Positions 9,901 to 20,419 of a stretch of 46,067 nucleotides of DNA are shown here, piece after piece. The notes below the pieces were generated by a model. That model did not search any database, had not been told where the DNA came from, and saw only the letters and a list, made by a program, of their open reading frames with translations. This stretch comes from an uncultured Cyclobacteriaceae bacterium (lineage in GTDB: Bacteria > Bacteroidota > Bacteroidia > Cytophagales > Cyclobacteriaceae), in the NCBI GenBank assembly GCA_937958005.1, contig CALGOB010000003.1, positions 1 to 46,067 of the forward strand, read 5' to 3'. The position numbers were made by a program, and so were the translations under genes. Numbering within the stretch: the first letter of the stretch is position 1; each line of letters opens with the position of its first letter.

Positions 9901-12900
9901 GAATATTTTCTCAGGAGGTACTTTAGATGTATCAACCAATAATTTCGCAATCACAGTAGAAGAAGACTGGAATAATTATGGGATATTTAGAGCACAACAG
10001 GGGAGAGTTGTTTTTTCTGGTGGAAGATCTGACTTGAGAACTTTATCACCTACGTTGGCAAACTCTGGTGTTCAAATGGATAAGGCATTCTATGACCTTA
10101 CTATTAACATAAACAATGAGTTTTTTATTGTTCAAGAAAACTTCGTGATTTTGAATGACCAAGTAGATATCCTAAATGATTTAAATATTATTTCAGGAGA
10201 TTTTAGGTTGCAAGAAGACTTGGTTACAAATACTCCTACTGTTAATATAGGTGGAGGTTTTACTATTCAAGATGGAGCAGTGAGTTTTAGACAAGAAAAC
10301 GCCAAATTCTTGATGAATGGCACCTCAGGTACTCATGATATTGATCTTGGAGGTGATGTAGTAAGGGATTTCGAGATTAATGCCTTAGGAGCTACCTATC
10401 AATTAATCAATGACTTTAGTACTAGAGATGATTCAGATAATGAATTTACCTTAACAGCAGGTACATTAGATTTGAATGGTAATATATTGACAATCAACCG
10501 GGGAGGGTTTGATATGACTGGAGGAACCTTGATTGTAGATGAAGGAGCTTCACTTCTTTTAAATGACTTAGCAGTTAACCCAGATTTTAATAAAACTGGA
10601 GGTGAATTGAGAATAACAGGATTAGATGGGGAACCAGCTACATTAAGTTCTGTAGATAATGGAGGTTTTACATTTATTCAAACAGGTGGGGATTTACAAG
10701 CCCAGTTTTATACGATAGCAGGAACATCAGGCGATGGGTTAAGAATAGAGGGGGGAACAATAGATGTGGCCAATGCTACAGGGAATAATTTTAGTAATGG
10801 AACATTTACATCTGGAATAGGAAATGCTTATTTAACATTGGCGGGAATTGACCTAAATAGTGCCAACGGAGATATATCTGCTTCCAATGTCGTTTTTAAT
10901 GCAGGACCAACCTTTAATGTAGCTGTAGATGCGGGAGATTTACCAAGTGGAGGAACTATTGAGTTTATTGTTGCAGGAGGGGCTTTGGCTGGTGAACAAG
11001 ATGAAGACGACGTGCCAGACGGGGGTGCTACAGATGGTTTTATTAGATGGGACGAAGACCCTGGTTTTCAATGGACAGGTGCTGGTGGAGATAGTGATTG
11101 GAACAATAGTGCTAATTGGGCTATTGATAGTGGGGTAATTGATGATGGTGGTGATGGAATACCAGATACTGATGATTTAATTTATCTAGCTGGTGGTGCA
11201 GCCCCTTATCCAATCATAACGACTACAGAAACCGCAGCTCGGTTAACAGTAAGATCAGGAGGATCCTTTGAGATTTCAACTGGAGAATTTAATGTAAACG
11301 GGAATTTAACTTTATTTTCTGGAGCCGATCTGACCATGTCAGACCCTAGTGGACTTTTAAATGTAAGTGGTGCATGGTCAAATGCAGGTGTTTTTAATGA
11401 GGGTACTGCTACTGTTACCTTTAACGGTACTGAAGGAACACATTCCATTGGAACTTTAGGAAATAGTGACCCATTTTATAATTTAGTTATAGAAGGCGAT
11501 GGTGCTACTTATACAGTAGGTTCTGTCTTAACAGTTAGCAATTCTTTTACACTAAGTAATGGAATTTTAGATGCATCAAGTGGGTTTGATATTTTTATCA
11601 ATCAAGATTGGTTGGTAAATGGTGGTATTTTAAAACCTGGTCAGGGCCGAATATTGTTTAATGGATCAGCAGGAACCCAAAGTATATCTGGAGGGACAAT
11701 GTTTGATGTACAATTTGAGGGGGGCGCTACTAAAAGTATAGACGGAAACATCTCCATAGCGGATGATGTGAATTTTGTAGCTGGTACTGGAGATGTTTTA
11801 GGTAATAGTCAAACTATATTTATCGGGGGTGATTGGGATTTAGATGAAACGGATGCTTTTGTTCCTGGTTCAGGTACTGTGATTTTTAATGGTTCGAGTA
11901 CTCAGAACTTTGAAGCGGATGATACGCATGTACTATCTTTTAATAATGTGATTTTCCAAAATGTAGGGATCAAAAATTTCTTTTTTGACGCGAATGTTGC
12001 TGGGAATTTTTCAATTATTGCTAATAATACATTTGTTGATTTAGAAGCGGGATCTACAGTAGTAATTACTGGTGATCTATCTCAGACAGGAGGCCAATTG
12101 AGGATTTTTGATAGCAATTTCCCAGTAGCAGGAAGCTATAGCTTTGGAGCTGGCGAAGTAGTTTTTCTACAAAATGGAACTATCACGATTCCCGGAGGAA
12201 TTACTTTTCATGATTTACAAATAAGGGCATTAAATAATGTAGCAACCAGAGCAACTTTGATGGGAGATATCGTTGTTAATGATGATATAAACTTAAGTGC
12301 TGGTACAGTTACCTTTGATATCAATGGGAATTCAATATCATTACAGGATGGGTTCTTTTTAAGAAGCAGCGATGAACTGATTTGGGGAGGGGGAACATTG
12401 ATACATTTAGGTGCATTCTGGAGTATGGATGCAGATTTTAATATGACTAATAGGGCTTTTGAAAACCTAATATTGAGGGGGACAAGTTTTAAACGACCAA
12501 ATTCAGATATTGGAGTAAATGGTAATTTAATTGTAGGGGAAGGAGTTGGTCTGCAGCAATTGACGAGGATGATAGTTAACGATGGTGATGATTCGTTTAT
12601 CATGGAGGCGGATGCTATTTTAGATACTAGGATAGTAGGGGTGGCTATCCCGACTGGCTTTGCCAATTATTCTTTAAACGAAACCAGTACGGTAGATTTA
12701 AGAGGAACTGGAAATCAAACAATATTTACCAACGGAGGGACACTAAACTACGGTGTGTTGAGGTTATTTACTATAGGTAATGCAACTCTAGATGGGAACC
12801 TAAGCGTAGTGGGAAATTTTGATATGAATAGCAATGCTACCTTAATAGATGGTGGTTTTGATATGGAGTTTAAAGGAAGCTTCACTCAAATACAAGACTA

Positions 12901-15900
12901 TACACCAACTATAGGAAGTACAACTACATTTTCTAGGTCAGGTGATCAGAGTATCGTTGATAATGATGGATCAGGAATGAACTTAGATTTTCAAAACTTA
13001 ATATTTGGAGGCAGTGGAATTAAGACCTTCTTTCCAAATGCAGGTGATGAAGTAACTAATATAGATGGGGATTTTATCATAGAACCAGGTGTTACAGCAA
13101 CTACTTCTAGAGGGGTTACTTTTAGTGGTGCTAACTGGGTTAACAATGGAACTTTTAACTTGACCGTAAATTCACGTCCATTTGTATTTGATGGAGGAAA
13201 TTCAACAGTTAATCCAGGGGCTAATGAGATTGCCTCTTTAATAGTATCCAACACTTCTGGTACTACAGTGACCATAGAAGATAACGGATTTGACTTGGGG
13301 ACAGGAGACTTTACTCTGAGTGCAAATGCAACAATTAATTTTGGTAGCCTTACACATAACATGGCGAATATTAATTATGTGCTTGATCCTACAAGTAATT
13401 GGATATTAGAAGATGGATTAGGATTAGGCGCTACCTTGATTTTTGATAGGAATTCGACACAATTTTTACCAATAATAAATGAGAGTTTAGGAAATATAAC
13501 AGGAGCACCTTCTATTGAAATAAGCAATGCTGGGACTAAGGCTCTACAAGGAGATATTGTAGTAGATAATGTAGTGATAGGAGTCAATACAAATTTAGAT
13601 GTAGATAACACTAATAGTTTTCAAATAACTGCAAATGGTAGTTGGACAAATAATGGAGGTAATTTTTTTGAAAGAGACGGCACGGTTGTTTTCAATAGTG
13701 ACGATACAGATCCTGAAACGATTGAACCTGGAGGTGAGAATTTTAGGGAAGTAATTTTCCAAGGTTCTGCTGTCAGTGTATATACTTTACAAAGTGATTT
13801 ATTTGTTTTAGGAAATACGGCTGGAGACGGTCTTCAGCTAGCCTCAGCAACACTGGATTTGAATGGAAATACTTTGACTTTAGGCAATAATGATATTGGA
13901 GATCCAAATGCTGAAATTAATACAATAGGCAATGCAGGTACTTTACTAGTAAATGCTGGAGCTACTCTTCAATTTGAAACAAGTGATGATGGAGGTGATG
14001 TTGCCAATACGGAAATAGGAGGCAACTTAGATGTCCAAAATGGTGGTAGATTATCAGTAGTGGGTTCAAATTCGGCGTTGGCTATGATTACTAGATCAGC
14101 TGGAAATGAACAAATTGATATCAATATAGAATCAGGGGGTGAGATTGAAGCAGAGTTTTATAATATTCAATACATGACTGATGAAGGATTAGAAGTTGAA
14201 AATGGGGCGATAATAGACCCTGATGGCCTAGGTCATAATTTTAGTAATGGAACATGGTCAAATTTATCAACAGACGCTGGTAACGGCGGGGGAGGTGATG
14301 ACAATCCTGTAGATGGAAACACCTACTTGAGTATTGAATCAGATGATGCTATGACCATAGATAATGTAACTTTTAATTTTAATGGAACACCTACTGTAGG
14401 ACAGCACTTTAATGTAGTAAGATCAAATGCAGCTGGAAATAATACAATAGATTTAACAAATACATCTGGACCACTCGGGAGGAATGGATCTGTTTATGAA
14501 AATGATGGAGATCCAACAGCGCCTGCAGATGCAAATGGCCAATTGACTTGGGATTTACCTGTAGATACACAATGGATTGGTTCAGTAAGTAATGATTGGT
14601 CTGATGCCTCTAACTGGGATAACGGAGTACCGTCAATTGCCAGTAATAATAGAGAAGCAATAATAGGAGAAGGTATGCCGTTTAACCCAAGAATTAACGC
14701 GATATCTGTGAACATCAGCGGGTTAATTATTTCGGATGGGATTTTGAGATTGGAAAATGGTGGAACACTTGACCTAGACGGAGACATAACCCTAGGAGAT
14801 GGTACGGGTGGGGCATTTCTTATGGATAACACGTCAACACTATCTGTATCAGGTTCATGGACTTCTTCAGTAAATGTAATTTTTGATAATGGCGATGGAA
14901 CAGTCATTTTTGACAATGGGGCAGGAGGTTCTGTTTCTATTTCCTCTGGAGATCAGAATTTCAGCAATTTAAGATTTACAAATCCAACAGTAGCTGGAGA
15001 CTTTAATTTAATAGGAAATTCACTTGTTATAGAGGGAGATTTGACGATTGAAAATTCAGCAAAATTAATACCTTCAACACCAGGTTATAATTTCAGTGTA
15101 ATGGGAGACATTGTATCAACAAGTGGTGAGTTTGATACTACAGTTGATGGTGTGATCACGCTGAGTGGGGATAATCAGACCATTACAGATATGATTTTTG
15201 ATGAACTGGTAGTTGCGGGAACTGGAATTAAAAATACGACTGGTAATGTAGAAATTAATGATGTTTTTGAAATTGAAGAAGGTGTTACTCTTCAAGGAGG
15301 AGGCACAATTGTTTGGAATAATGATGTCTTCATTGCAGGAACTTTTGATGGAGTAGCTGGTCAGAACTATATCTTTAAAGGAGATGATTGGCAAGCAGAA
15401 GCAAATAGCTATACTGGAGAAGGGACAGTAGAATTTAATAGACCAAATGGTACTCAACATATAAGACAGATAGATAATGGAGATAACCCTGTTAAATTTC
15501 ATAATTTAACATTAAGTGGTAACGCACTTATCCAATTGGGAAGATTAATTGCAGGAAGTGATGATGATGGGAATGTTGATATAACTGGTGATTTTACCAT
15601 AAACAATACAATTAACACATTTAATTCATTTGAATACTTAGTTGATAATACTTCCGGAACAGGTACATTTACGCTTGCTGAAAATGAATTTGTTATAATT
15701 ACAGGGGCAAATAATTTCCCATCTAATTTTGCAAACTATGTTATTGCGGACAATAGTACTGTGCGGTATTGGGGGACAATAGACCAAACCATAAGAGGGA
15801 ACATAGAATACGGGAATATAGATTTACTTAATTCAACCACTAAAACCTTAGGAGGGAATGTTGATATTGACGGCCAATTATTTTTCAGAAACTCTATACT

Positions 15901-18900
15901 TGATGTTTCAACAAATAATTATTCAATAAACTTAGCTGGTAGATGGGAAACTAATAATGGAAATGATGATGGCGAATTTATTGCTAGAGATGGGACAGTT
16001 ACATTTGATGGGGATGATAATCAGGTTATAAACCTAGGGGAAAGCGGTAGCCAAAGCTTTAATGATGTCCTAGTAAATAAAAGTGCGGGAATTCTTGATG
16101 TTGCTATTAGCAATATAACAATTAATGGAAATCTTAATGTTTTTAACGGAACATTTGATATTAATAGTTTGACAGCGAGTATCGGTGGGAATGTTAATGC
16201 GACAGGTACAGGTTCATTAGCAAGTTTTGGAAATGGCGTATATTTATTAAATGCGACTACTGGTACACCAACGATAGGAACTAATAATTCGGTGATAGGA
16301 GGTTCTGTAGTAATTAATGCCCCTGGAAGAAACTATGAGTTAATAGATGACTTGACTTTATTGACTAATTTAGTAATAACAGCAGGAACACTAGATGTAA
16401 ATGGACAAATATTATCAGTTGGAGATTTTCAAGATGCAATTGATATTTTTGGAACCTTGAATGTAAGTACTACCGATAAACCAGGAGGAACACTGGCCTT
16501 AGGTAATGATGTGCAATTAGTAGTTCAGGGAGGAGGTACCATAAATATTATAGGTACTCAATCTCAAGTGGCCAGAGTAACTAGTACAGGTATTACTGAT
16601 TATATTTTCTCTGTTGCAGGAGCGCCAGGGAACGAAGCAACTATTGGTGCTAAGTTTTATGTAATTGAGTATGTAGGAACTAACGGTATTTTCGTTAATC
16701 AAAATGGCACTATAGATTTGACAGCAAACTTTAGTGATGGGACTTTTCAAAATGGATTTAATGGAGGTAGATACTTGAGAATTGAGAATTCTCAGAATTT
16801 AATAGGGAGCAATAGATTAGAGAATATTGTATTTGATGACAACCCTGGTGGTGGTGCTGCAAACGTGGTTAAATTAACTAATACTGCCGGTGATATTGAG
16901 TTATTTAACTATACGGGATCATTTTCTGGAAGTGATTTTGAAGAAGATCCAAATGATTTAATTCTTTGGATAGATCCTCCAACAGTTACATGGACTGGAA
17001 GAATCAGTTCAGATTGGTTTACTGATGGAAACTGGGACTCAGGTAGTGTTCCATTAATATCACAAAATGTATTGATCCCGCAGACATTAAACCAACCTAT
17101 TTTAGTTGATGATGTAAACGTTGCGGTTGCTAATAACTTAACAATAGGGGTCAACGCAATTATTGAAATTAATACTGCAGATACAGATGTTGACTTGCAA
17201 ATTGCTGGAGATATTCTTTTTGATGTAAGTGCTAGTTTGATCAGTTTAGGTGCTGATGATGATATTGAAATAGGAGGGAGTTGGCTCAATATTTCTGGTG
17301 CTTTTTTCACACCAGGAACAAGTCAAGTGACTTTTAACTCACCAGTAGGAGTGGAGTCTATAGAAAATTCTAATGGGTTTTACAATTTGGTTGTTGATGT
17401 AGCTGGATCAGCTGCAATAGCCGATGACCTGAATGTAGTTAATGACTTTACTATACTGAATGGTGTTTTTGATTTGTTCACTTCCGACTTGACCGTTAGA
17501 GGTAATTTTGTGAATAATGGGGTTATTGAACCTAGGGTTCAAACCATTTCTCTTATTCCTAATGATGCCATTTCACCTAAATCCTTTGTTCCAGGGCTTT
17601 CAGAGCTCTATAGCCTAGTAATTGGGGAAAATTTAGGAAATAGTGTTGAATATGATTTGACAGGTGATTTAATAGTAAACCACGATTTCACGTTGATCAA
17701 TAATACATTTGACCCAAATGGCAACGAGGTGTCTTTAGGAAATAATGATGGTCTATTAGATGATGTTAATATAGGTGGAAGTATTACTTTAATTGCAAAT
17801 GAGACTTTTGCATTTGGTGGTGATGTCTCCGTTTTTGTAAATGACGGTGGTGAATTTAGGTTATTAGGTTCAGACTTGAGTAATGTGGCCACTATCACGA
17901 GAAGATCTATTGGTTCATATGATTTTACAATTCAAGCTGGAGGCATATTTGAAGGGAATAATTTCTTGATAGACTATATTGCAGATGAAGGTGTATGGTT
18001 TCAGGCATCATCTACATTAGATGGTTTAGCTAATGGAACATTTGGTAATGGCATAGATGCAACACAATATTTAAGGTTAAGTAATGCATTTGCTGCGGAT
18101 ATTACCTCACCTGATATAGTTTTTAACCCCGGCCCTACTTTTAATGTCAGAAGAAACGAGGCGGCTGGAAATAATATTATTTTTCAAGATGCAAGTGGTG
18201 CACTTTCTGGTGCCGATTTTGAATTAGATGATGGATCAGCAAGTACAGGAGAAGTAAGATTCATATTTACTAACCCATTGAGAATTTGGAATGGATCTGC
18301 TTTGAATAACAGGTTTGATGATCCTAATAACTGGGAAAATGACCTAGGTGTTAGCCCAGCTTCTGCTCCTACTATTGCTAATACCGTACAAATTCCTGAT
18401 GTAAGTGGTGGGTCTGCCAGCTTTCCGATTATAAATAATACTTCAGGAGATCAAAATGTAGATAATATTACGATTTTTCCAGGGGCGAGTTTAACTATAG
18501 ATGACAATAGATCTTTAACAGTCTCAACTGACATTGTGAATGAAGGAACCTTCACTATTTCTGGTGCCAGTAACATAAATATGGGCGGAAGTTGGACTAA
18601 TAATGGAATGTTTAATCCAGGTAATTCTACAGTAAGCATGACATCTGCAAGTGATGTAACCATGACTGGAGGATTAAGTTTTTATAATTTGATTCTTGAC
18701 GCTGATGGGACAGGCTTAGGAATTCAATGGACTAGTTCAGGTATGTTAAGCGTGCTGAATGATTTTATGATTCTAGATGGTGTCTATGAGGTAGCTGATG
18801 CCACTCATACAATTGAAATAGGTGGGGATTTTGTGATAGATGACACAAATGGTGCATTCAATGATATGATTAGTTTAGTTACTTTTAATGGTGACAACCA

Positions 18901-20404
18901 AACAATAGGCAGTGCCTTAGAAGCAGCTATGATCACTTTTAATGATGTGACTATAGGAGGTGCTGGAGTTAAAACTTTGTCTGATCAGGTAGATATTAAC
19001 GGAGATTTAAATATAGAGTCTACAGCTACCTTATCATTAGGTGGAGAGACTATATTATTCTCTGGAAGTAATTTAGATATTGATGGAGTTATTGATGTCA
19101 GTGGAGGATCTAGCACTATTGCTTTTGATGGTGCACAAGTACAAGTAATTACAGGGAATGTAGGAGCAGTAGAATTAGATAATGTTAGAATTAATAATTC
19201 AGCGGCAGGAAATAATGATATTCAATTGAATGTTGATTTGTCAGTAAATGATAATTCAGATTTTATGTTGGGTGTTGTACAATCATCTGGTTCAAACCCA
19301 ATGACTTTTAATGATGGAGCTACTGTTTCGTATGATGGGAATGAAGAATCATTACCTCTGACTTTACCAGGACAAAATGTAGATGGAAATAGCTATGTAG
19401 TAGGCCCTGTTGTGAAGATAGGTGATGATGATTTTATTTTTCCAGTTGGTGAAGGATCAAGAATTGGACAAATAGCGATTACTAACATAAACTCAGCTTC
19501 CGTATCTGATAGGTACTTTGCAGAATACTCTTTTAGCCCTTCTGCTTCCGTTGGTCAACCTCTTAATGGTGGGATTCAACATGTCAGTTTAATTGAATCT
19601 TGGGAGTTAGATAGAACGGTAGGTACTGGAGAACCCCAGGTAACTTTATTCTTTGACGCAAACAGCGATGTCACTGATTTTACTTCTTTGACTGTAGCGC
19701 ATTTTACTGGTGGTAATTGGGAGAATGAAGGCAACGGGGGTAATACTGGAATACCTACTGATGGTACCATTACCTCTGCAAATAATTTCATTTCTTTTTC
19801 TCCTATAACTTTAGCTTCTACTGATAATGAGGAAAATCCCCTACCGGTTGAATTACTTATATTTGAAGGAGAAGCAGTGCAAGAAGGGATAGAATTGAAT
19901 TGGACAACCGCTTCGGAAATTGATAATGAAAAGTTTGAAATTGAAAGATCCATTGACGGAGTTAATTTTGAGTTAATTGGCGAAGTTGCTGGGAATGGTA
20001 CCACTGGACTATTAAATAACTATGTATTTATAGATAATAATCCAAGGCTAGGTTTTAACTATTATAGATTAAGACAGGTGGATTTTAGTGGGATTTTTGA
20101 GTTTTCTGATGTAATTGTAGTTGATAACACGAATAGAGAAATTGAGTTTCAAGCGTCTATATATCCTAATCCAACTGAACCAACTAACATTAATTTGGAG
20201 TTGAAAACAGGTAATGAAATAAATCCAATATTTATTAACATATATGACAATGCGGGAAGGATTTACTTCAATAGTCACTATATGCCAGAACAATTGACTA
20301 GTTCTATGCAACTGACAATTGATAAGTCTATGCCTTCTGGTCTTTACTATGTTGAAGTAAGGCAAGGAAATGAAATAGATAGACACAAACTAATTATTAA
20401 ATAA
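6908..20404 (+). CDS. Giant T9SS-exported repetitive surface protein
   Basis: One uninterrupted 4498-residue frame (roughly 470 kDa). The signal peptide is about 27 residues, ending SFNSRAQ. The body is Gly/Asn/Asp/Thr-rich short strands with recurring phrases such as LDLNGN, GNWTNNG, GTGTKTL and FNGSSTQ, as in right-handed beta-helix passengers. Four copies of a distinct module break it up, near residues 1265-1405, 2415-2580, 3248-3380 and 3683-3815. Each runs from an FY.I-type strand through (F)SNGTF and YL.I to W-G-S-x-W...NWD-G. An FnIII-like segment (from about 4310, PVELL, LNWTTASE) precedes a type A T9SS C-terminal sorting domain (from about 4417, IYPNPT, GLYYVEV). I noticed only one cysteine (about residue 345). 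Likely a cell-surface adhesin or gliding/biofilm protein; the ligand is unknown. No catalytic motif is visible. Confidence 0.93.
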   Translation: MTLKLSKLVFIAGLFLFSLISFNSRAQTTYTSTGSGNFRDNIWSPVVPDFDNVTSDIFIINDGDAIVLASDVSISDLEIGQGGAGATFTMGNDASGRSLTISGNLTNLINSSFNVSNNGATHTVNLAGDLVNAGAAFNLITGSEVANFVFDNSATSVISGTAITFNDLTRSGGGGLIITSGITVAGNFVATGLGTDISSSENMSFQGNFNVVSSASFEATNSTVFFNGASAQTLDWTDGTATFNSLIFDNSVKTIEGNLSSDGTIEITDDAVINSTGRDHNIANLEVKNSLGVGFSDGTVTFIGGELRFGDDTNTDGSFTLGSNVNIIFDGNVFLERDDHITVDGDCEITSDGFLVINGTDMTVPAGERDTELLVTGSRNLTIRDNGDLFIRGYDNFPTGFETYTFEILSLLRYDADFDQIIAGENSLNVPIEIGRLFLSQPDNSPTRVKTLSSGDNVLNINGRFDLINGITFQFNHVATITFGESLFMDPGATAGDPTFNTPLATVIMDADINQTVDGPVQGNYEVDQWFITNTATPTSSRNINIDDNIAVSSVFSVLNPNGSLASDLNIDLDDNQIFGDVGSSESFILGDFTSIFTSTDDPSGFAEGFGDSSPADFIDISENSIVRFDRNGNQTIPAFNGGSFGNIEFSGSGNKYVTNNLDINGDVTRVGGTPIFRFGTLFINPPGIEVSFSAEHTVAGDWNMATVYTGDNESNNGAVEPSITFDGADQLISSSDFNNVIFSGTGTKTLTGTLLIDGDLVINDAVLLNAGSEAIDIAGDWTENGTGNFIQTGSITDFNGGSNQTIIANVNSHFNDLDITNSSTVTIGSNIQIGRDLDIQNGSTMNMDGQTLRIARDLIVNFSGTFNYSDVNTSIIIFDGNTEQDIRNVNAAQNFPTLQFEGVGIKEIVNNIMRIEGDVFISNEATFQGNNFEIDFSGNNWVNSGNFNHTNSVNFLNAGGSSTVSTSTFHDIEIGRSDGSVTTSVTLGGNISLNGEMNIFSGGTLDVSTNNFAITVEEDWNNYGIFRAQQGRVVFSGGRSDLRTLSPTLANSGVQMDKAFYDLTININNEFFIVQENFVILNDQVDILNDLNIISGDFRLQEDLVTNTPTVNIGGGFTIQDGAVSFRQENAKFLMNGTSGTHDIDLGGDVVRDFEINALGATYQLINDFSTRDDSDNEFTLTAGTLDLNGNILTINRGGFDMTGGTLIVDEGASLLLNDLAVNPDFNKTGGELRITGLDGEPATLSSVDNGGFTFIQTGGDLQAQFYTIAGTSGDGLRIEGGTIDVANATGNNFSNGTFTSGIGNAYLTLAGIDLNSANGDISASNVVFNAGPTFNVAVDAGDLPSGGTIEFIVAGGALAGEQDEDDVPDGGATDGFIRWDEDPGFQWTGAGGDSDWNNSANWAIDSGVIDDGGDGIPDTDDLIYLAGGAAPYPIITTTETAARLTVRSGGSFEISTGEFNVNGNLTLFSGADLTMSDPSGLLNVSGAWSNAGVFNEGTATVTFNGTEGTHSIGTLGNSDPFYNLVIEGDGATYTVGSVLTVSNSFTLSNGILDASSGFDIFINQDWLVNGGILKPGQGRILFNGSAGTQSISGGTMFDVQFEGGATKSIDGNISIADDVNFVAGTGDVLGNSQTIFIGGDWDLDETDAFVPGSGTVIFNGSSTQNFEADDTHVLSFNNVIFQNVGIKNFFFDANVAGNFSIIANNTFVDLEAGSTVVITGDLSQTGGQLRIFDSNFPVAGSYSFGAGEVVFLQNGTITIPGGITFHDLQIRALNNVATRATLMGDIVVNDDINLSAGTVTFDINGNSISLQDGFFLRSSDELIWGGGTLIHLGAFWSMDADFNMTNRAFENLILRGTSFKRPNSDIGVNGNLIVGEGVGLQQLTRMIVNDGDDSFIMEADAILDTRIVGVAIPTGFANYSLNETSTVDLRGTGNQTIFTNGGTLNYGVLRLFTIGNATLDGNLSVVGNFDMNSNATLIDGGFDMEFKGSFTQIQDYTPTIGSTTTFSRSGDQSIVDNDGSGMNLDFQNLIFGGSGIKTFFPNAGDEVTNIDGDFIIEPGVTATTSRGVTFSGANWVNNGTFNLTVNSRPFVFDGGNSTVNPGANEIASLIVSNTSGTTVTIEDNGFDLGTGDFTLSANATINFGSLTHNMANINYVLDPTSNWILEDGLGLGATLIFDRNSTQFLPIINESLGNITGAPSIEISNAGTKALQGDIVVDNVVIGVNTNLDVDNTNSFQITANGSWTNNGGNFFERDGTVVFNSDDTDPETIEPGGENFREVIFQGSAVSVYTLQSDLFVLGNTAGDGLQLASATLDLNGNTLTLGNNDIGDPNAEINTIGNAGTLLVNAGATLQFETSDDGGDVANTEIGGNLDVQNGGRLSVVGSNSALAMITRSAGNEQIDINIESGGEIEAEFYNIQYMTDEGLEVENGAIIDPDGLGHNFSNGTWSNLSTDAGNGGGGDDNPVDGNTYLSIESDDAMTIDNVTFNFNGTPTVGQHFNVVRSNAAGNNTIDLTNTSGPLGRNGSVYENDGDPTAPADANGQLTWDLPVDTQWIGSVSNDWSDASNWDNGVPSIASNNREAIIGEGMPFNPRINAISVNISGLIISDGILRLENGGTLDLDGDITLGDGTGGAFLMDNTSTLSVSGSWTSSVNVIFDNGDGTVIFDNGAGGSVSISSGDQNFSNLRFTNPTVAGDFNLIGNSLVIEGDLTIENSAKLIPSTPGYNFSVMGDIVSTSGEFDTTVDGVITLSGDNQTITDMIFDELVVAGTGIKNTTGNVEINDVFEIEEGVTLQGGGTIVWNNDVFIAGTFDGVAGQNYIFKGDDWQAEANSYTGEGTVEFNRPNGTQHIRQIDNGDNPVKFHNLTLSGNALIQLGRLIAGSDDDGNVDITGDFTINNTINTFNSFEYLVDNTSGTGTFTLAENEFVIITGANNFPSNFANYVIADNSTVRYWGTIDQTIRGNIEYGNIDLLNSTTKTLGGNVDIDGQLFFRNSILDVSTNNYSINLAGRWETNNGNDDGEFIARDGTVTFDGDDNQVINLGESGSQSFNDVLVNKSAGILDVAISNITINGNLNVFNGTFDINSLTASIGGNVNATGTGSLASFGNGVYLLNATTGTPTIGTNNSVIGGSVVINAPGRNYELIDDLTLLTNLVITAGTLDVNGQILSVGDFQDAIDIFGTLNVSTTDKPGGTLALGNDVQLVVQGGGTINIIGTQSQVARVTSTGITDYIFSVAGAPGNEATIGAKFYVIEYVGTNGIFVNQNGTIDLTANFSDGTFQNGFNGGRYLRIENSQNLIGSNRLENIVFDDNPGGGAANVVKLTNTAGDIELFNYTGSFSGSDFEEDPNDLILWIDPPTVTWTGRISSDWFTDGNWDSGSVPLISQNVLIPQTLNQPILVDDVNVAVANNLTIGVNAIIEINTADTDVDLQIAGDILFDVSASLISLGADDDIEIGGSWLNISGAFFTPGTSQVTFNSPVGVESIENSNGFYNLVVDVAGSAAIADDLNVVNDFTILNGVFDLFTSDLTVRGNFVNNGVIEPRVQTISLIPNDAISPKSFVPGLSELYSLVIGENLGNSVEYDLTGDLIVNHDFTLINNTFDPNGNEVSLGNNDGLLDDVNIGGSITLIANETFAFGGDVSVFVNDGGEFRLLGSDLSNVATITRRSIGSYDFTIQAGGIFEGNNFLIDYIADEGVWFQASSTLDGLANGTFGNGIDATQYLRLSNAFAADITSPDIVFNPGPTFNVRRNEAAGNNIIFQDASGALSGADFELDDGSASTGEVRFIFTNPLRIWNGSALNNRFDDPNNWENDLGVSPASAPTIANTVQIPDVSGGSASFPIINNTSGDQNVDNITIFPGASLTIDDNRSLTVSTDIVNEGTFTISGASNINMGGSWTNNGMFNPGNSTVSMTSASDVTMTGGLSFYNLILDADGTGLGIQWTSSGMLSVLNDFMILDGVYEVADATHTIEIGGDFVIDDTNGAFNDMISLVTFNGDNQTIGSALEAAMITFNDVTIGGAGVKTLSDQVDINGDLNIESTATLSLGGETILFSGSNLDIDGVIDVSGGSSTIAFDGAQVQVITGNVGAVELDNVRINNSAAGNNDIQLNVDLSVNDNSDFMLGVVQSSGSNPMTFNDGATVSYDGNEESLPLTLPGQNVDGNSYVVGPVVKIGDDDFIFPVGEGSRIGQIAITNINSASVSDRYFAEYSFSPSASVGQPLNGGIQHVSLIESWELDRTVGTGEPQVTLFFDANSDVTDFTSLTVAHFTGGNWENEGNGGNTGIPTDGTITSANNFISFSPITLASTDNEENPLPVELLIFEGEAVQEGIELNWTTASEIDNEKFEIERSIDGVNFELIGEVAGNGTTGLLNNYVFIDNNPRLGFNYYRLRQVDFSGIFEFSDVIVVDNTNREIEFQASIYPNPTEPTNINLELKTGNEINPIFINIYDNAGRIYFNSHYMPEQLTSSMQLTIDKSMPSGLYYVEVRQGNEIDRHKLIIK

Positions 20405-20415
20405 TTAGTTTGTGT
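20383..20415 (+). terminator. Perfect hairpin across the giant gene's stop codon
   Basis: A 15-bp perfect inverted repeat (ACACAAACTAATTAT / ATAATTAGTTTGTGT) with a 3-nt loop. It covers the last codons and the TAA at 20402-20404. A short T-rich stretch follows but no long T run, so it may be an mRNA-end stabiliser or part of termination rather than a classic terminator. Confidence 0.7.
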
Positions 20416-20419
20416 GATT

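Noticed and set aside
6994-20386. Many minus-strand frames of 60-150 codons opposite the giant gene
   Set aside because: They arise from the low-complexity Asn/Asp/Gly/Thr codons of the long gene; none has a recognisable domain or start context.
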